From positions 1-48,778 of the forward strand of contig CAJTWA010000035.1 in assembly GCA_910580195.1 (NCBI GenBank): a stretch of 48,778 nucleotides of DNA, written 5' to 3'. Positions 1-8,683 of this stretch are shown here, in pieces; the first letter of the stretch is position 1; every line of letters starts with the position of its first letter. The notes under the pieces were generated by a model, which saw nothing but the letters and a program-made list of their open reading frames with translations, had not been told where the DNA came from and made no database searches. The stretch comes from an uncultured Lachnospiraceae bacterium. Lineage in GTDB: Bacteria > Bacillota > Clostridia > Lachnospirales > Lachnospiraceae. Both the position numbers and the translations under genes were made by a program.

Positions 1-41
1 GCAGCATAGGAAAGGACCCCCTAAGCATAAGCCAGTACCCA

Positions 42-222
42 GCAGTGCAGGAAAGGAACCCCTCCCCAGCAAACCATTCAGGGACGCCCTTAATGGAGGT
101 GAAATCCACTGCTTACGCAGACTTAGTGATGAAGGCTTTCCTGAATCACTTAGTCGGAGTTAGCAGTTAGTTCACCGGAATGTTGTCCCGTTTGCAGGGG
201 AGGGGTTCCTTTCCTGCACTGC
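42..222. repeat. Fold-back / MITE-like element with 33-bp inverted ends
   Basis: Positions 42-74 and 190-222 are inverted repeats of each other over 33 bases with one mismatch. A second, shorter inverted repeat (about 116-150, GACTTAGTGA against TCACTTAGTC) lies inside. Positions 1-22 are a diverged direct copy of 42-63. No reading frame worth calling is enclosed, so a small non-autonomous element or a structured RNA are the two readings. No clear target-site duplication was seen. Confidence 0.55.
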
Positions 223-223
223 G

Positions 224-297
224 TCCCCCGCCGTTATCCCCCCTTCAACTGCATCCAGCATCCCCCGCCGTTATCCCCCTTTCAACTGCATCCAGCA
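224..297. repeat. 37-bp tandem repeat, two copies, C-rich
   Basis: Two nearly identical 37-bp units follow the fold-back element directly (224-260 and 261-297), with a strong C bias on the plus strand. The rest of the stretch up to the Hpt gene (298-632) shows no convincing gene; a ribosome binding site AGGAGAG lies at about 620-626. Confidence 0.6.
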
Positions 298-632
298 TTC
301 CCCGCCATCCCCGCCTTTTTTCCCTCGCCATAAACTTGAAGCAGTACCTGCATCCTCCCCTGCTTCCCCCCCTTCCCCCACCCACCATAATTCCCACAAA
401 ACTCCTTGCGGGAACCCAAGAAATATGTTAGGATAGAACCATAGCGGAAAATCTCTGGACCAACAAGGGCAACCCGCAAAAAACCACATAATCACCTGTG
501 GAAAACACCCCGCCCCTTACAGCCCAACAAGGCAGCAAAGGATTTCCACACGAAACGCAGGCCTGTGCCATATGGCAGGCTTATATTACGTTTATTCCGC
601 GCAGACAGAACATAATAAAAGGAGAGAAATCA

Positions 633-995
633 ATGAATTTACTGGATGAATTAAGAGAGATGGGAGTAAAAGTAGACGAAGGCTTAAACCGTTTAGGAGG
701 AAACACCGCCATTTATACAAAAATGGTTACCACATCCTTTGTAAAAATGATGAAAGGCTATTCCGTAGACCCCAACTTTGACAGCAATAATTATCAGGAC
801 GTCATCGAAGTTGCCCACGCCATCAAAGGCGCTGCCGGCAACCTGTCCATCACCCCCCTATACGAAGGCTATGGGAAAATCGTAGACCTGCTGCGCCAAG
901 GGCAGCCAGAACAGGCCAGGGAAGTCCTTGTAAACCTGCTCCCAGTCCAAGAGCAGATTTTAGGCGTGATTGAAAAACATGCAGCAGGCAAGTAG
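633..995 (+). CDS. Hpt domain phosphotransfer protein
   Basis: A 120-residue stand-alone histidine phosphotransfer protein, a cytoplasmic relay that passes phosphate between receiver domains and histidine kinases. The Hpt signature AHAIKGAAGNL is present, with the His as phospho-acceptor. The start was chosen at 633 because AGGAGAG lies just upstream; the open frame extends further 5' without support. It is the first of three signalling genes, 20 bp before a REC protein and followed by a hybrid kinase that lacks its own Hpt domain, so it plausibly completes a His-Asp-His-Asp relay for that kinase. The link is inferred from gene order. Confidence 0.85.
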   Translation: MNLLDELREMGVKVDEGLNRLGGNTAIYTKMVTTSFVKMMKGYSVDPNFDSNNYQDVIEVAHAIKGAAGNLSITPLYEGYGKIVDLLRQGQPEQAREVLVNLLPVQEQILGVIEKHAAGK

Positions 996-1015
996 GGAGC
1001 CTGAAAGATAACAAC

Positions 1016-2056
1016 ATGGCTGAGAAAGAAAATAAACTGTTAATAATTGATGATTCTGAAATAGACAGGGGGGTGCTCCGCAGCATCCTAGGGGAAGAAT
1101 TTTCCATTGCGGAAGCAGAAAACGGCTCGGACGGCCTTGAAAAAATACGGAACGGCAGCGGGGTGCTGGACGCTATCCTGCTGGATGTATCCATGCCTGT
1201 CATGGACGGCTTCGGCATGCTGGAGCAGATGAAAAAATATAAAATGGAAGACATCCCCGTATACCTTATTACAGCGGAGGCCACAAGGCAGAACGTCGCC
1301 AGCGCAGCCCAGTACCATGTTTCCGGCTTTATCAAGAAACCCTTTGAGCGGGAAGACATCCTGTGGCGGTTAGAAGCCAAGATGGGCATGTTAGGGCACG
1401 GCAGCCTTTCGGAAGAGGACATTCAGGAAACGGAAAAATACATAGCGGATTTGGACAGCGTTTACCGGAGGTTCCTAAAGAATTTCGGGCAGGACAGCGG
1501 CCATTATGAGCGCATGTCAGATTTGATGGAAATTCTGCTGAACAGGTATTTAGGGTCCGCAGGGCAGGCCGAGGAAGAAAAAATCCAGATAGGGATGATA
1601 AGCAGGGCGGCATTTTTTTGCGACATCGGAAATATGCTGCTGCCGAATAATTTTAAGTTTAAGTCGTCAAAGCAGGATGAGATGAGCAACGATATTTACG
1701 GGCATACAAGGTCAGGGGCAAACATTGTCCGGCTGAATTATTCCAAACACTGCGAATATTTCGTGCAGGTATGCGCAGATATGTGCGCCCATCACCATGA
1801 GCGGTATGACGGCAATGGGTTCCCGAACAAATTAGTAGGAAAAAACAATACCATTTTCACCCAGATGTGCAAGCTGGCCGACGAGTTTGACAATATGTTT
1901 TACCGTTACCGTGAACATAACGATTTACAGTTTGAGTTTGTCCGGGGCACGCTGGCACGGGACCAAGGATCCGTCCGGCCGGAGGTCATGGGGCTGCTTG
2001 CAGGCTGTAAACAGGAAATTGACAGGTATTACGGCAAGATGGAACCATACAATTAG
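1016..2056 (+). CDS. Response regulator with degenerate HD-GYP-like output domain
   Basis: A 346-aa protein. The N-terminal receiver domain (about 1-125) has acidic residues IIDD near the start and phospho-acceptor Asp57 in LLDVSMP. The C-terminal part (about 140-340) resembles HD-GYP phosphodiesterases, which hydrolyse cyclic di-GMP: HHERYDGNGFP is at about 260-270. The canonical first metal-binding HD motif reads CDIGN (Cys202-Asp203), so the His is replaced by Cys, and GYP reads GFP. Loss of this ligand suggests weak or no hydrolase activity and perhaps a binding role. It sits between the Hpt gene and the hybrid kinase and is probably co-transcribed with them. Confidence 0.8.
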   Translation: MAEKENKLLIIDDSEIDRGVLRSILGEEFSIAEAENGSDGLEKIRNGSGVLDAILLDVSMPVMDGFGMLEQMKKYKMEDIPVYLITAEATRQNVASAAQYHVSGFIKKPFEREDILWRLEAKMGMLGHGSLSEEDIQETEKYIADLDSVYRRFLKNFGQDSGHYERMSDLMEILLNRYLGSAGQAEEEKIQIGMISRAAFFCDIGNMLLPNNFKFKSSKQDEMSNDIYGHTRSGANIVRLNYSKHCEYFVQVCADMCAHHHERYDGNGFPNKLVGKNNTIFTQMCKLADEFDNMFYRYREHNDLQFEFVRGTLARDQGSVRPEVMGLLAGCKQEIDRYYGKMEPYN

Positions 2057-2101
2057 CAGGGGACGCCTGTGTGCAGCAAGGTACATGGGATGGAGGATGG
2101 C

Positions 2102-4648
2102 ATGGAAAGAAATATCAGGAAATTTTTGAGGAACAGCTTTGTCTTTGTAATCAGCGTCTGCATTATCGTATTTATTGTGCTGGTGCTGATTATGGGAAGG
2201 AAAACAGGGCAGACCATTGATGAAATCAGCGAAATCTATATGTCGGAAATGAACACCCAGCTGCAGCAGAAGTTCTCCACTGTTGTAGGCCTCCGGGTAA
2301 ACCAGATAGAGGGGATAGTAAAGCGGACCCCGCCGGAGGGTGCATCCTATGGAAAAGCGCTGATAGAGGAGCTGCAGCTTGGCGCAGAAGTCAGGGAATT
2401 CAGTTTCCTTGCATTGTGCGCAGAAGATGGGGCATTGGAAACGGTTTACGGCGAAAAGGTAGACGTCCCAAAGGATAAGATTTTGGAATCCCTGTATACA
2501 GACGGCGATATTGTTGTGATAGGGACCAATGGGCAAGGGGAAAAGATGCTTGTGCTGGGGATAGAGGCAGGCTATCCGATGGAAAACGGGGGACAGAGCG
2601 TTGCATTAGTTGCAGGCGTTCCCATGGATTACCTGAAAGAAGCCCTTTTTCTGGATTCTGGCGATACGCTGATTTATTCCCATATTATTGATGAAGACGG
2701 GAACTTCGTAATCAGGAGCGGCGATGCCTTCCGGGAAAGCTATTTTGAACGTATTTTCATGGAAGTGGAAGGCAAAAAGAAAGGGGAAGCGGAGGAATAT
2801 ATCGAAGGGCTTAAGCAGGCCATTGGGCAAGGGGAGCATTATTCCAAAATGGTGGTAATCAATGGGGAAAAAAGGTACACCTACTGCACGCCTATTTCAG
2901 AAAACCTTAGCTGGTACCTGATTACAGTCATGCAGAGCGGGGCAATGGAGAGGCCTATCGGCGATTTGGATTTCCAGCGGGTAGGGATTATGCTTGCATC
3001 TTCCCTTACAATCCTTCTGGCTATGTCCTATGTATTTTATAAATATTTTAAGTTTTCTGCCCAGCAGATGGACAGATTGTATGAAGCCCAGCAGAAAGCC
3101 GTCCAGTCGGATAAGGCAAAAAGCGAATTCCTCTCCAGCATGAGCCATGACATCCGTACGCCCATGAACGCCATTATCGGGATGACGGAGATTGCACTGA
3201 AAAATATCTATGACCCGGAACGGCTGATTGACTGCCTGAATAAAGTCAAGCTGTCCAGTAAGCATTTGCTGGGCCTGATTAATGACGTGTTAGACATGTC
3301 CAAGATTGAGAGCGGCAAAATGACGCTGAACATGAACCAGATGTCGCTGAAAGAGGCCATGGACGACATTGTGAATATTATGCAGCCGCAGGTGAAGGTG
3401 AAAAGCCAGTATTTTGACATCTTTATCCAGTCCATCCTCTCGGAAAATGTGTTCTGCGATTCGGTGCGCTTAAACCAAGTATTGCTGAACCTCCTTTCCA
3501 ATGCAGGGAAGTTCACGCCGGAAGGCGGGCGGATTGACGTCCATCTGTATCAGGAGGAGTCCCCCAAGGGGGAGGAATACGTCAGGACCCATTTTATTGT
3601 GGAAGATACGGGGATTGGCATGTCAGAGGAATTCCAGCGGAAGATTTTCGACAGCTTTGAGCGGGAAAATTCTGACCAAGTTGCCAAGATTATGGGGACA
3701 GGGCTTGGGATGTCCATTACAAAAGCAATTGTGGACCTGATGGAAGGCGCCATTGAAGTGGAGAGCGAGCAGGACAAGGGGAGCAAGTTCCATGTTACCC
3801 TTGACCTGAAAAAATCAGATATTGATGAAAAAGACATGATGCTCCCCCACTGGGATATCTTGGTGGTGGATGACAACGAACAGCTTTGCACCAGCGCAGT
3901 TTCCAACCTGCAGGAGATGGGCGTCCACACGGAATGGTCCTTAGACGGCAGGCAGGCCGTGCGCATGATAGAGGACAGGCATCTGCAGAACAATGATTAC
4001 GATTTTGTGCTGGTAGACTGGAAAATGCCGAATATGACTGGAATCCAAGTCATCCGGGAGATGCGCGGCGTGACGGAAGGCAACAATATCCCTGCGTTCC
4101 TGATTTCGGCCTATGACTGGAGCGAACTGGAGGAAGAGGTGGATGCATCCGAAATTGAAGGCTTCATTTCCAAGCCCCTTTTTAAGTCCACCCTGTATAT
4201 GTATTTGCGGAAATATATGGAGGGGGATTCCGGCGAGGAAGAAGAGGAGGAAGAAGTCATTGACTTTGAAGGCAAGCACGTGCTCCTTGCAGAAGACATT
4301 GATGTGAACTGGGAATTCATCAGTGAAATCTTGTCTTCGGTAGGGCTTGTCTTAGATCGGGCCATCAATGGGAAGGAGTGCCTTGAGAAATTCGAGGCTT
4401 CTGAGATTGGCTTCTATGAGGCCATCCTAATGGATATCCGTATGCCGGTAATGAATGGGTACGATGCGACAGTTGCAATCCGCGGGCTGGAGCGTTCAGA
4501 CAACGGGCTGCCCATTATCGCAATGACGGCAGACGCGTTTTCCGATGATGCGCAGCACTGCCTTGAGGTAGGGATGGACGCGCATATTGCCAAGCCGATT
4601 GACTTGAAGGAGTGTATGCGTACCTTGCAGAAATATCTTTCGAAATAA
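2102..4648 (+). CDS. Membrane sensor hybrid histidine kinase with two receiver domains
   Basis: About 848 aa. An N-terminal membrane segment (about 12-33), an extracellular sensing region resembling a Cache domain, a second membrane segment (about 294-316), then a kinase core with phospho-acceptor His349 in SMSHDIRTPMN and ATP-binding boxes DTGIGM (about 502) and GTGLGM. Two receiver domains follow, with Asp639 (LVDWKMP) and Asp778 (LMDIRMP). Start at 2102 is preferred because GGAGG lies 5-6 bp upstream; ATG at 2090 or GTG at 2069 are possible. With the Hpt protein upstream it forms a multi-step phosphorelay. The signal sensed cannot be read from sequence. A terminator follows. Confidence 0.85.
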   Translation: MERNIRKFLRNSFVFVISVCIIVFIVLVLIMGRKTGQTIDEISEIYMSEMNTQLQQKFSTVVGLRVNQIEGIVKRTPPEGASYGKALIEELQLGAEVREFSFLALCAEDGALETVYGEKVDVPKDKILESLYTDGDIVVIGTNGQGEKMLVLGIEAGYPMENGGQSVALVAGVPMDYLKEALFLDSGDTLIYSHIIDEDGNFVIRSGDAFRESYFERIFMEVEGKKKGEAEEYIEGLKQAIGQGEHYSKMVVINGEKRYTYCTPISENLSWYLITVMQSGAMERPIGDLDFQRVGIMLASSLTILLAMSYVFYKYFKFSAQQMDRLYEAQQKAVQSDKAKSEFLSSMSHDIRTPMNAIIGMTEIALKNIYDPERLIDCLNKVKLSSKHLLGLINDVLDMSKIESGKMTLNMNQMSLKEAMDDIVNIMQPQVKVKSQYFDIFIQSILSENVFCDSVRLNQVLLNLLSNAGKFTPEGGRIDVHLYQEESPKGEEYVRTHFIVEDTGIGMSEEFQRKIFDSFERENSDQVAKIMGTGLGMSITKAIVDLMEGAIEVESEQDKGSKFHVTLDLKKSDIDEKDMMLPHWDILVVDDNEQLCTSAVSNLQEMGVHTEWSLDGRQAVRMIEDRHLQNNDYDFVLVDWKMPNMTGIQVIREMRGVTEGNNIPAFLISAYDWSELEEEVDASEIEGFISKPLFKSTLYMYLRKYMEGDSGEEEEEEEVIDFEGKHVLLAEDIDVNWEFISEILSSVGLVLDRAINGKECLEKFEASEIGFYEAILMDIRMPVMNGYDATVAIRGLERSDNGLPIIAMTADAFSDDAQHCLEVGMDAHIAKPIDLKECMRTLQKYLSK

Positions 4649-4677
4649 GGGCGTAGGCCTATGTAAAATTTATTGGG

Positions 4678-4715
4678 GACAGGCAGCAATCCAGATAGGC
4701 TGCCTGTCTTTTTTT
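4678..4715 (+). terminator. Intrinsic terminator after the hybrid kinase operon
   Basis: GACAGGCAGC (4678-4687) pairs perfectly with GCTGCCTGTC (4699-4708) and is followed by a run of seven T. It ends the Hpt / REC / hybrid kinase transcription unit. Confidence 0.85.
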
Positions 4716-4762
4716 GTAAAAACATCCCCCCGGGAGGCTTCTTTCTTGTTTCTCCTTGTGGT

Positions 4763-4871
4763 AAAATAAAAACCGCCTAAGGCAAGCTGTGCCAGAAAAG
4801 CCTTCTCATATAAAACCCCTTTTTCAGACAGACATTTTCTGGCACATGCCCTAAATATGCCTTAGGTTTTT
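4763..4871. repeat. Imperfect palindrome between kinase operon and ABC importer
   Basis: The left arm contains CCTAAGGCA and TGTGCCAGAAAA. The right arm contains their complements TTTTCTGGCACA and TGCCTTAGG in reverse order, giving a fold-back of about 109 bp. It lies in the 348-bp gap upstream of the binding-protein gene. It could be a short mobile palindromic element or a leader structure. The rest of the gap holds only the terminator and a ribosome binding site (AAGGAGAAC) at about 4981. Confidence 0.45.
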
Positions 4872-4996
4872 TGTGTTAGGCTTGGCAGCTGCAGGGGCTG
4901 GCACAGCATAAGGCATATGGCTTAGATTTGCGGAAATTGATAAGTTCCGGCAATTGCAAAAGACTGGCATGGAAGGGGAAAAGGAGAACAAGTAAA

Positions 4997-6646
4997 ATGA
5001 AAAAAATAGCCGGCATTTTATGTATCATTTTAGCAGTTGGAAGTGTTTTGGCAGGCTGCGGAAAAGGGGCGGCCGGAGGGACTGCAGGGAATTTGGGGCA
5101 GGAGGGCAGCGCAGGCAGCCCGGAAGGCGAAGGCCGCAGCCCCAGCATAGTGTGTTATGTGGGCCATGGGTTCTGGGACGGTTCCTTAGACCCGGTGAAA
5201 GGCGGGTTTTCTTATGGATATGATTTTATCAGCAGCGGGCTGGTGCGGGTAAACCCAGAGGCAGGGTATGAAGGGGATTTGGCAGAACGCTGGGAGGTTT
5301 CCGAAGATGCTTTGGCATACACCTACTATTTGAAGCAGGGAATCCAGTTTCATGACGGATCTGGTTTTTCCGCAGAGGATGTGGTGTTTACCTATGAAAC
5401 GGTCATGGGGAACCAAGGGCAGAACGGGGAAGTGGACCTTTCCAAAGTGGAAAAGGTGGAGGCTGTGGATGAATATACGGTGAAGTTTACCTTAAAGGAG
5501 CCTTTTTCCCCATTTCTGGACAGCACGGCCCAGCTTGGGATTGTGCCTAAGGAAGGGTACAGAAGCGAAGCCTTCGACCAGATGCCCATAGGGACAGGGC
5601 CATGGAAAGTGGTGCAGTATGATGCGGGGCAGCAGTTGATTGTAGAAGCGAATGAAAGCTATTTTGAAGGTGCGCCGGAGATTAAGCGGGTGACTTTTGT
5701 GGATATGGACAATGAAGCGGCATTTTCCAATGCCAAGTCCGGGCAGCTGGATGTGGTTATGGTGCAGCCCTCCTATGCGGCGGAATCTGTGGCAGGGATG
5801 CATATGGAAAAGCTGGAAACGATGGATGTGAGGAACATCAGCCTTCCCTGCCGGGAGCCGGGGACATTTACGAATGTCAACGGGGAACAGGTAAAGGTGG
5901 GAAATGCCGTAACCTCCGATGTTTCCGTGCGGAAAGCTTTGGCAATCGGGGTGGACCGGAGGCAAATCATAGAAAATGCTTTCCATGGCGTAGGGAAACC
6001 GGCAGAAGGCTGGACAGGCAATTTAATCTGGGGAAATACGGCGGAATACGAGGATGCCCAGACAGAAGAGGCCAAGAGGATTTTGGAGGAAAATGGCTGG
6101 AAAGACACAGACGGGGATGGAATCCGTGAAAAAAATGGGGTGGAATGTGCCTTTGAGGTCTACACTCCCGCGGACGAGCAGGACCGCTATATGCTGGCAG
6201 CGGCAGCAGCAGAATCCGTAAAGGAATTTGGGATTTCCATGGAAGTAAAGCAGGCGACTTGGGATGAAATTGTGGAAAAGACATATACCCAAGGGGCCGT
6301 GTGGGGATTTGGGCAGTTTAGCCCCATGGTGATTGACAACCAGTTCCAGTCCGGGCATTTTACGGTGCAGGCCTATGCCAATCCGAGCGGCTATGAAAAC
6401 CCGGAAGTGGACAGCCTGATTGGGGAGGCCATTTCTGCCAATAACCAAGAAGATGCAGTTGCGGCGTGGAAAAAGGCGCAGGAGGCTTATGCCAAGGATT
6501 ACCCTTACTTGTATCTGGCGAATATTGAGCATTGCTATTTTATCAGCGACAGGCTGGATATTTCCGTGGATACCCAGATTCCGCATCCCCATGGGCATGG
6601 CATGCCGATTATTTGCAATATGAAGGATTGGAAGATAAAGGAGTAG
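4997..6646 (+). CDS. ABC importer substrate-binding lipoprotein (peptide/nickel family)
   Basis: A 549-aa family-5 solute-binding protein. It starts with a lipoprotein signal peptide with lipobox VLAGC (lipidated Cys21), so it is anchored on the outer face of the membrane. The body has family-5 features such as LAERWEVSEDALAYTYYLK and a DPxxxGGFSYGYDF-like N-terminal region. Start at 4997 was chosen over an upstream in-frame start because of AAGGAGAAC just before it and because it begins the signal peptide. Family members bind oligopeptides, dipeptides, nickel or metal-chelate complexes; the ligand cannot be settled here. It is first in a five-gene importer operon. Confidence 0.85.
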   Translation: MKKIAGILCIILAVGSVLAGCGKGAAGGTAGNLGQEGSAGSPEGEGRSPSIVCYVGHGFWDGSLDPVKGGFSYGYDFISSGLVRVNPEAGYEGDLAERWEVSEDALAYTYYLKQGIQFHDGSGFSAEDVVFTYETVMGNQGQNGEVDLSKVEKVEAVDEYTVKFTLKEPFSPFLDSTAQLGIVPKEGYRSEAFDQMPIGTGPWKVVQYDAGQQLIVEANESYFEGAPEIKRVTFVDMDNEAAFSNAKSGQLDVVMVQPSYAAESVAGMHMEKLETMDVRNISLPCREPGTFTNVNGEQVKVGNAVTSDVSVRKALAIGVDRRQIIENAFHGVGKPAEGWTGNLIWGNTAEYEDAQTEEAKRILEENGWKDTDGDGIREKNGVECAFEVYTPADEQDRYMLAAAAAESVKEFGISMEVKQATWDEIVEKTYTQGAVWGFGQFSPMVIDNQFQSGHFTVQAYANPSGYENPEVDSLIGEAISANNQEDAVAAWKKAQEAYAKDYPYLYLANIEHCYFISDRLDISVDTQIPHPHGHGMPIICNMKDWKIKE

Positions 6647-6676
6647 GGCAGAAACTGGAAGGGGATGGAAGGGCGC

Positions 6677-7660
6677 ATGAAGAGAATGGTGTTGTTAGTA
6701 CTGCGCATGGTTACGCTTCTCGTTGCCATCAGTATTGTTTCGTTCCTGCTGGTGGTGAAAGCCCCGATTGACCCGCTGACGTCATATGTTGGGGCAAATT
6801 CTACCATTTCGGAAGAAGCGAAGGAAGAAATTTCAGAATACTGGGGATTGGATCAGCCGCCTGTGGAGCGGTTCCTCACTTGGGCTGGGAATGTCTTAAG
6901 GGGGGATTTTGGGGAATCCATTGTCTATCGGCAGCCAGTGCTTTCCGTCATACAGGAACGGTTCCGGTATTCGCTGGCGCTGATGCTGGCTGCATGGATA
7001 TGCTCTGGGGGCCTGGGGTTTCTTTTGGGGGTTGTTGCGGCGGTTTATCAGGGCAGCATACTGGATAAGATGATTAAGGCCATCTGCTTGGTGTTCCAGT
7101 CTTCCCCTACCTTTTGGGTGGGGCTTTTGGCGCTCAGCATTTTTGCGGTAAACCTAGGGTGGTTCCCCATCGGCCTTGCGGCCCCTATGGGAAAGCTGGC
7201 CTCGGAAGTTACCTTTTGGGAGCGGCTCTATCATTTGGCGCTGCCTTCCATGACATTGGGGGTTTTGGGCATTGGGAAAATCACTTTGTATACAAGGCAG
7301 AAGTTATTGGAAATCTTAGGCAGTGAATTTATGCTGTATGCAAGGGCAAGGGGGGAGAGCACATGGCAGATGGTAAGGAGGCATGGGCTGAAAAATATTG
7401 CCATCCCGGCAGTAACGGTGCAGTTTGCATCCTTCAGCGAGCTGTTTGGGGGAATTGCGCTGGCAGAATCTGTATTTTCCTATCCGGGAATTGGCAGCGC
7501 AGCCACTGCGGCAGGCTTGGGCGGGGATGTGCCCCTTTTGCTTGGGATTGCAGTGTTCAGTGCAGTTTTTGTATTTGTGGGAAATTTGGCTGCAAATATT
7601 TTATATGGCTTTATTGACCCGAGGATCCGGGAAAATGCTGCTGGCGGCAGGGATATGTGA
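6677..7660 (+). CDS. ABC importer permease 1 (DppB/NikB type)
   Basis: About 327 aa, an integral membrane subunit of the DppB/OppB/NikB family that forms half the channel. The N-terminal helix MKRMVLLVLRMVTLLVAIS is typical, as is the following segment with EYWGLDQPPVERFLTW. The cytoplasmic coupling region near YARARGESTWQMVRRHGLKN matches the EAA loop that contacts the ATPases. An ATG at 6665 is an alternative start 12 bp earlier. It begins 30 bp after the binding-protein gene. The 150 bp after it hold a 60-bp duplication rather than a gene. Confidence 0.85.
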   Translation: MKRMVLLVLRMVTLLVAISIVSFLLVVKAPIDPLTSYVGANSTISEEAKEEISEYWGLDQPPVERFLTWAGNVLRGDFGESIVYRQPVLSVIQERFRYSLALMLAAWICSGGLGFLLGVVAAVYQGSILDKMIKAICLVFQSSPTFWVGLLALSIFAVNLGWFPIGLAAPMGKLASEVTFWERLYHLALPSMTLGVLGIGKITLYTRQKLLEILGSEFMLYARARGESTWQMVRRHGLKNIAIPAVTVQFASFSELFGGIALAESVFSYPGIGSAATAAGLGGDVPLLLGIAVFSAVFVFVGNLAANILYGFIDPRIRENAAGGRDM

Positions 7661-7773
7661 GAAGATGTAAGTAAAGGAAGGGCTTGCAGCAGCATTTTTA
7701 TAAGGAACAGGCAAATGTGAGAAAAGCAAATAAAAGAAGGATATGCAGCAGCATTTTTGTATGGGGCAAGGGG
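7655..7773. repeat. Approximately 60-bp direct duplication between permease genes
   Basis: ATGTGAGAA at 7655 and 7715, and GCAGCAGCATTTTT at 7686 and 7745, are the same motifs repeated about 60 bp apart. The first copy includes the last codon and stop of permease 1. The duplication widens the gap inside an operon whose other junctions mostly overlap or are short. Confidence 0.55.
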
Positions 7774-7810
7774 AAAAGGGTTTTAGGGATGGAAAAGGGC
7801 AGGGCATTTT

Positions 7811-8683
7811 TTGAAAAATAAAGGGAAGGGTAAGGTTCAGGAAGTGGGAAAAAAGACAGGGATTTTCTTAAACCGCAGGAAAAAGACGCTGCTTTTGGTT
7901 GGCTTTGCGGCGGCATACCTGACGGCGGCTTTGCTGGCGGGTTTTTGGATAAGCCCCAAAAGCTATGGGGTGGATTACAGCGCAAAGTTCCTGCCGCCTT
8001 GCGCTGCCCATCCATTTGGCACGGACGATATGGGCAGGGATATGTTTTTCCGCAGCATCAAAGGCCTTTCCAACAGCATAGCCATTGGGGTTGTGGCGTC
8101 GGCAGCCAGTTCTGCCATCGCGCTGGCATTTGGGGTAACGGCCGCGGTGAAAGGCGGGCTGGCAGACCGGTTTGTCAACTGGTGCGTGGATTTGTGCATG
8201 GGGATTCCCCACCTGATTTTGCTGATTCTGATTTCCTTTATGATGGGGAGGGGGCAAAAAGGCGTTATGGCGGCGGTGGCGCTGACCCATTGGCCGGAGC
8301 TGACGCGGCTGGTCCGGGCGGAAGTGCTCCAAATCCGCTCCGCCCAGTACGTGCAGGCTTCGTACCGGATGGGGAAGACGCGGCTCTGGGTGGCATGGCG
8401 CCATATGGTTCCGCAGGTGCTCCCGGTGTACCTGATTGGCGTCATCCTGCTGTTCCCCCATGCCATCATGCATGAGGCAGCCGTCACATTTTTAGGCTTT
8501 GGTTTCCCAGCGGAAGTCCCAGCCATTGGCGTCATCCTATCAGAGTCCATGAAACATATCGCCGCCGGGAACTGGTGGCTGGCAGCGTTTCCGGGGCTAT
8601 TGCTCCTGTTGGCAGTGATGCTGTTTGACGTGGCTGGGGAAAGTTTAAAACGGCTGCTGAACCCCAACAGCGGAAATGAGTAA
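7811..8683 (+). CDS. ABC importer permease 2 (DppC/NikC type)
   Basis: Up to 290 aa, the second channel subunit of the peptide/nickel importer. HPFGTDDMGRDMFFR is the hallmark N-terminal periplasmic-side motif of DppC/NikC proteins, and YVQASYRMGKTRLWVAWRH matches the EAA coupling loop. The start is uncertain: the open frame begins with TTG at 7811, a GTG at 7844 with AAGG upstream is also possible, and no early ATG exists. Its last 8 bp overlap the next gene (ATGAGTAA), which indicates translational coupling to the ATPase. Confidence 0.83.
   Translation: MKNKGKGKVQEVGKKTGIFLNRRKKTLLLVGFAAAYLTAALLAGFWISPKSYGVDYSAKFLPPCAAHPFGTDDMGRDMFFRSIKGLSNSIAIGVVASAASSAIALAFGVTAAVKGGLADRFVNWCVDLCMGIPHLILLILISFMMGRGQKGVMAAVALTHWPELTRLVRAEVLQIRSAQYVQASYRMGKTRLWVAWRHMVPQVLPVYLIGVILLFPHAIMHEAAVTFLGFGFPAEVPAIGVILSESMKHIAAGNWWLAAFPGLLLLLAVMLFDVAGESLKRLLNPNSGNE

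Noticed and set aside
180..431. An 83-codon proline-rich frame across the C-rich tandem repeat.
   Set aside because: Composition reflects the repeat, and the start lies within the terminal inverted repeat element.
498..632. A 5' extension of the Hpt gene giving 165 aa.
   Set aside because: The extension has no ribosome binding site and Hpt homology begins after 633, where AGGAGAG is present.
1887..2129. An 80-codon plus-strand frame overlapping the REC-HD gene and the kinase start.
   Set aside because: It is out of frame with both strongly supported genes and has no homology or ribosome binding site of its own.
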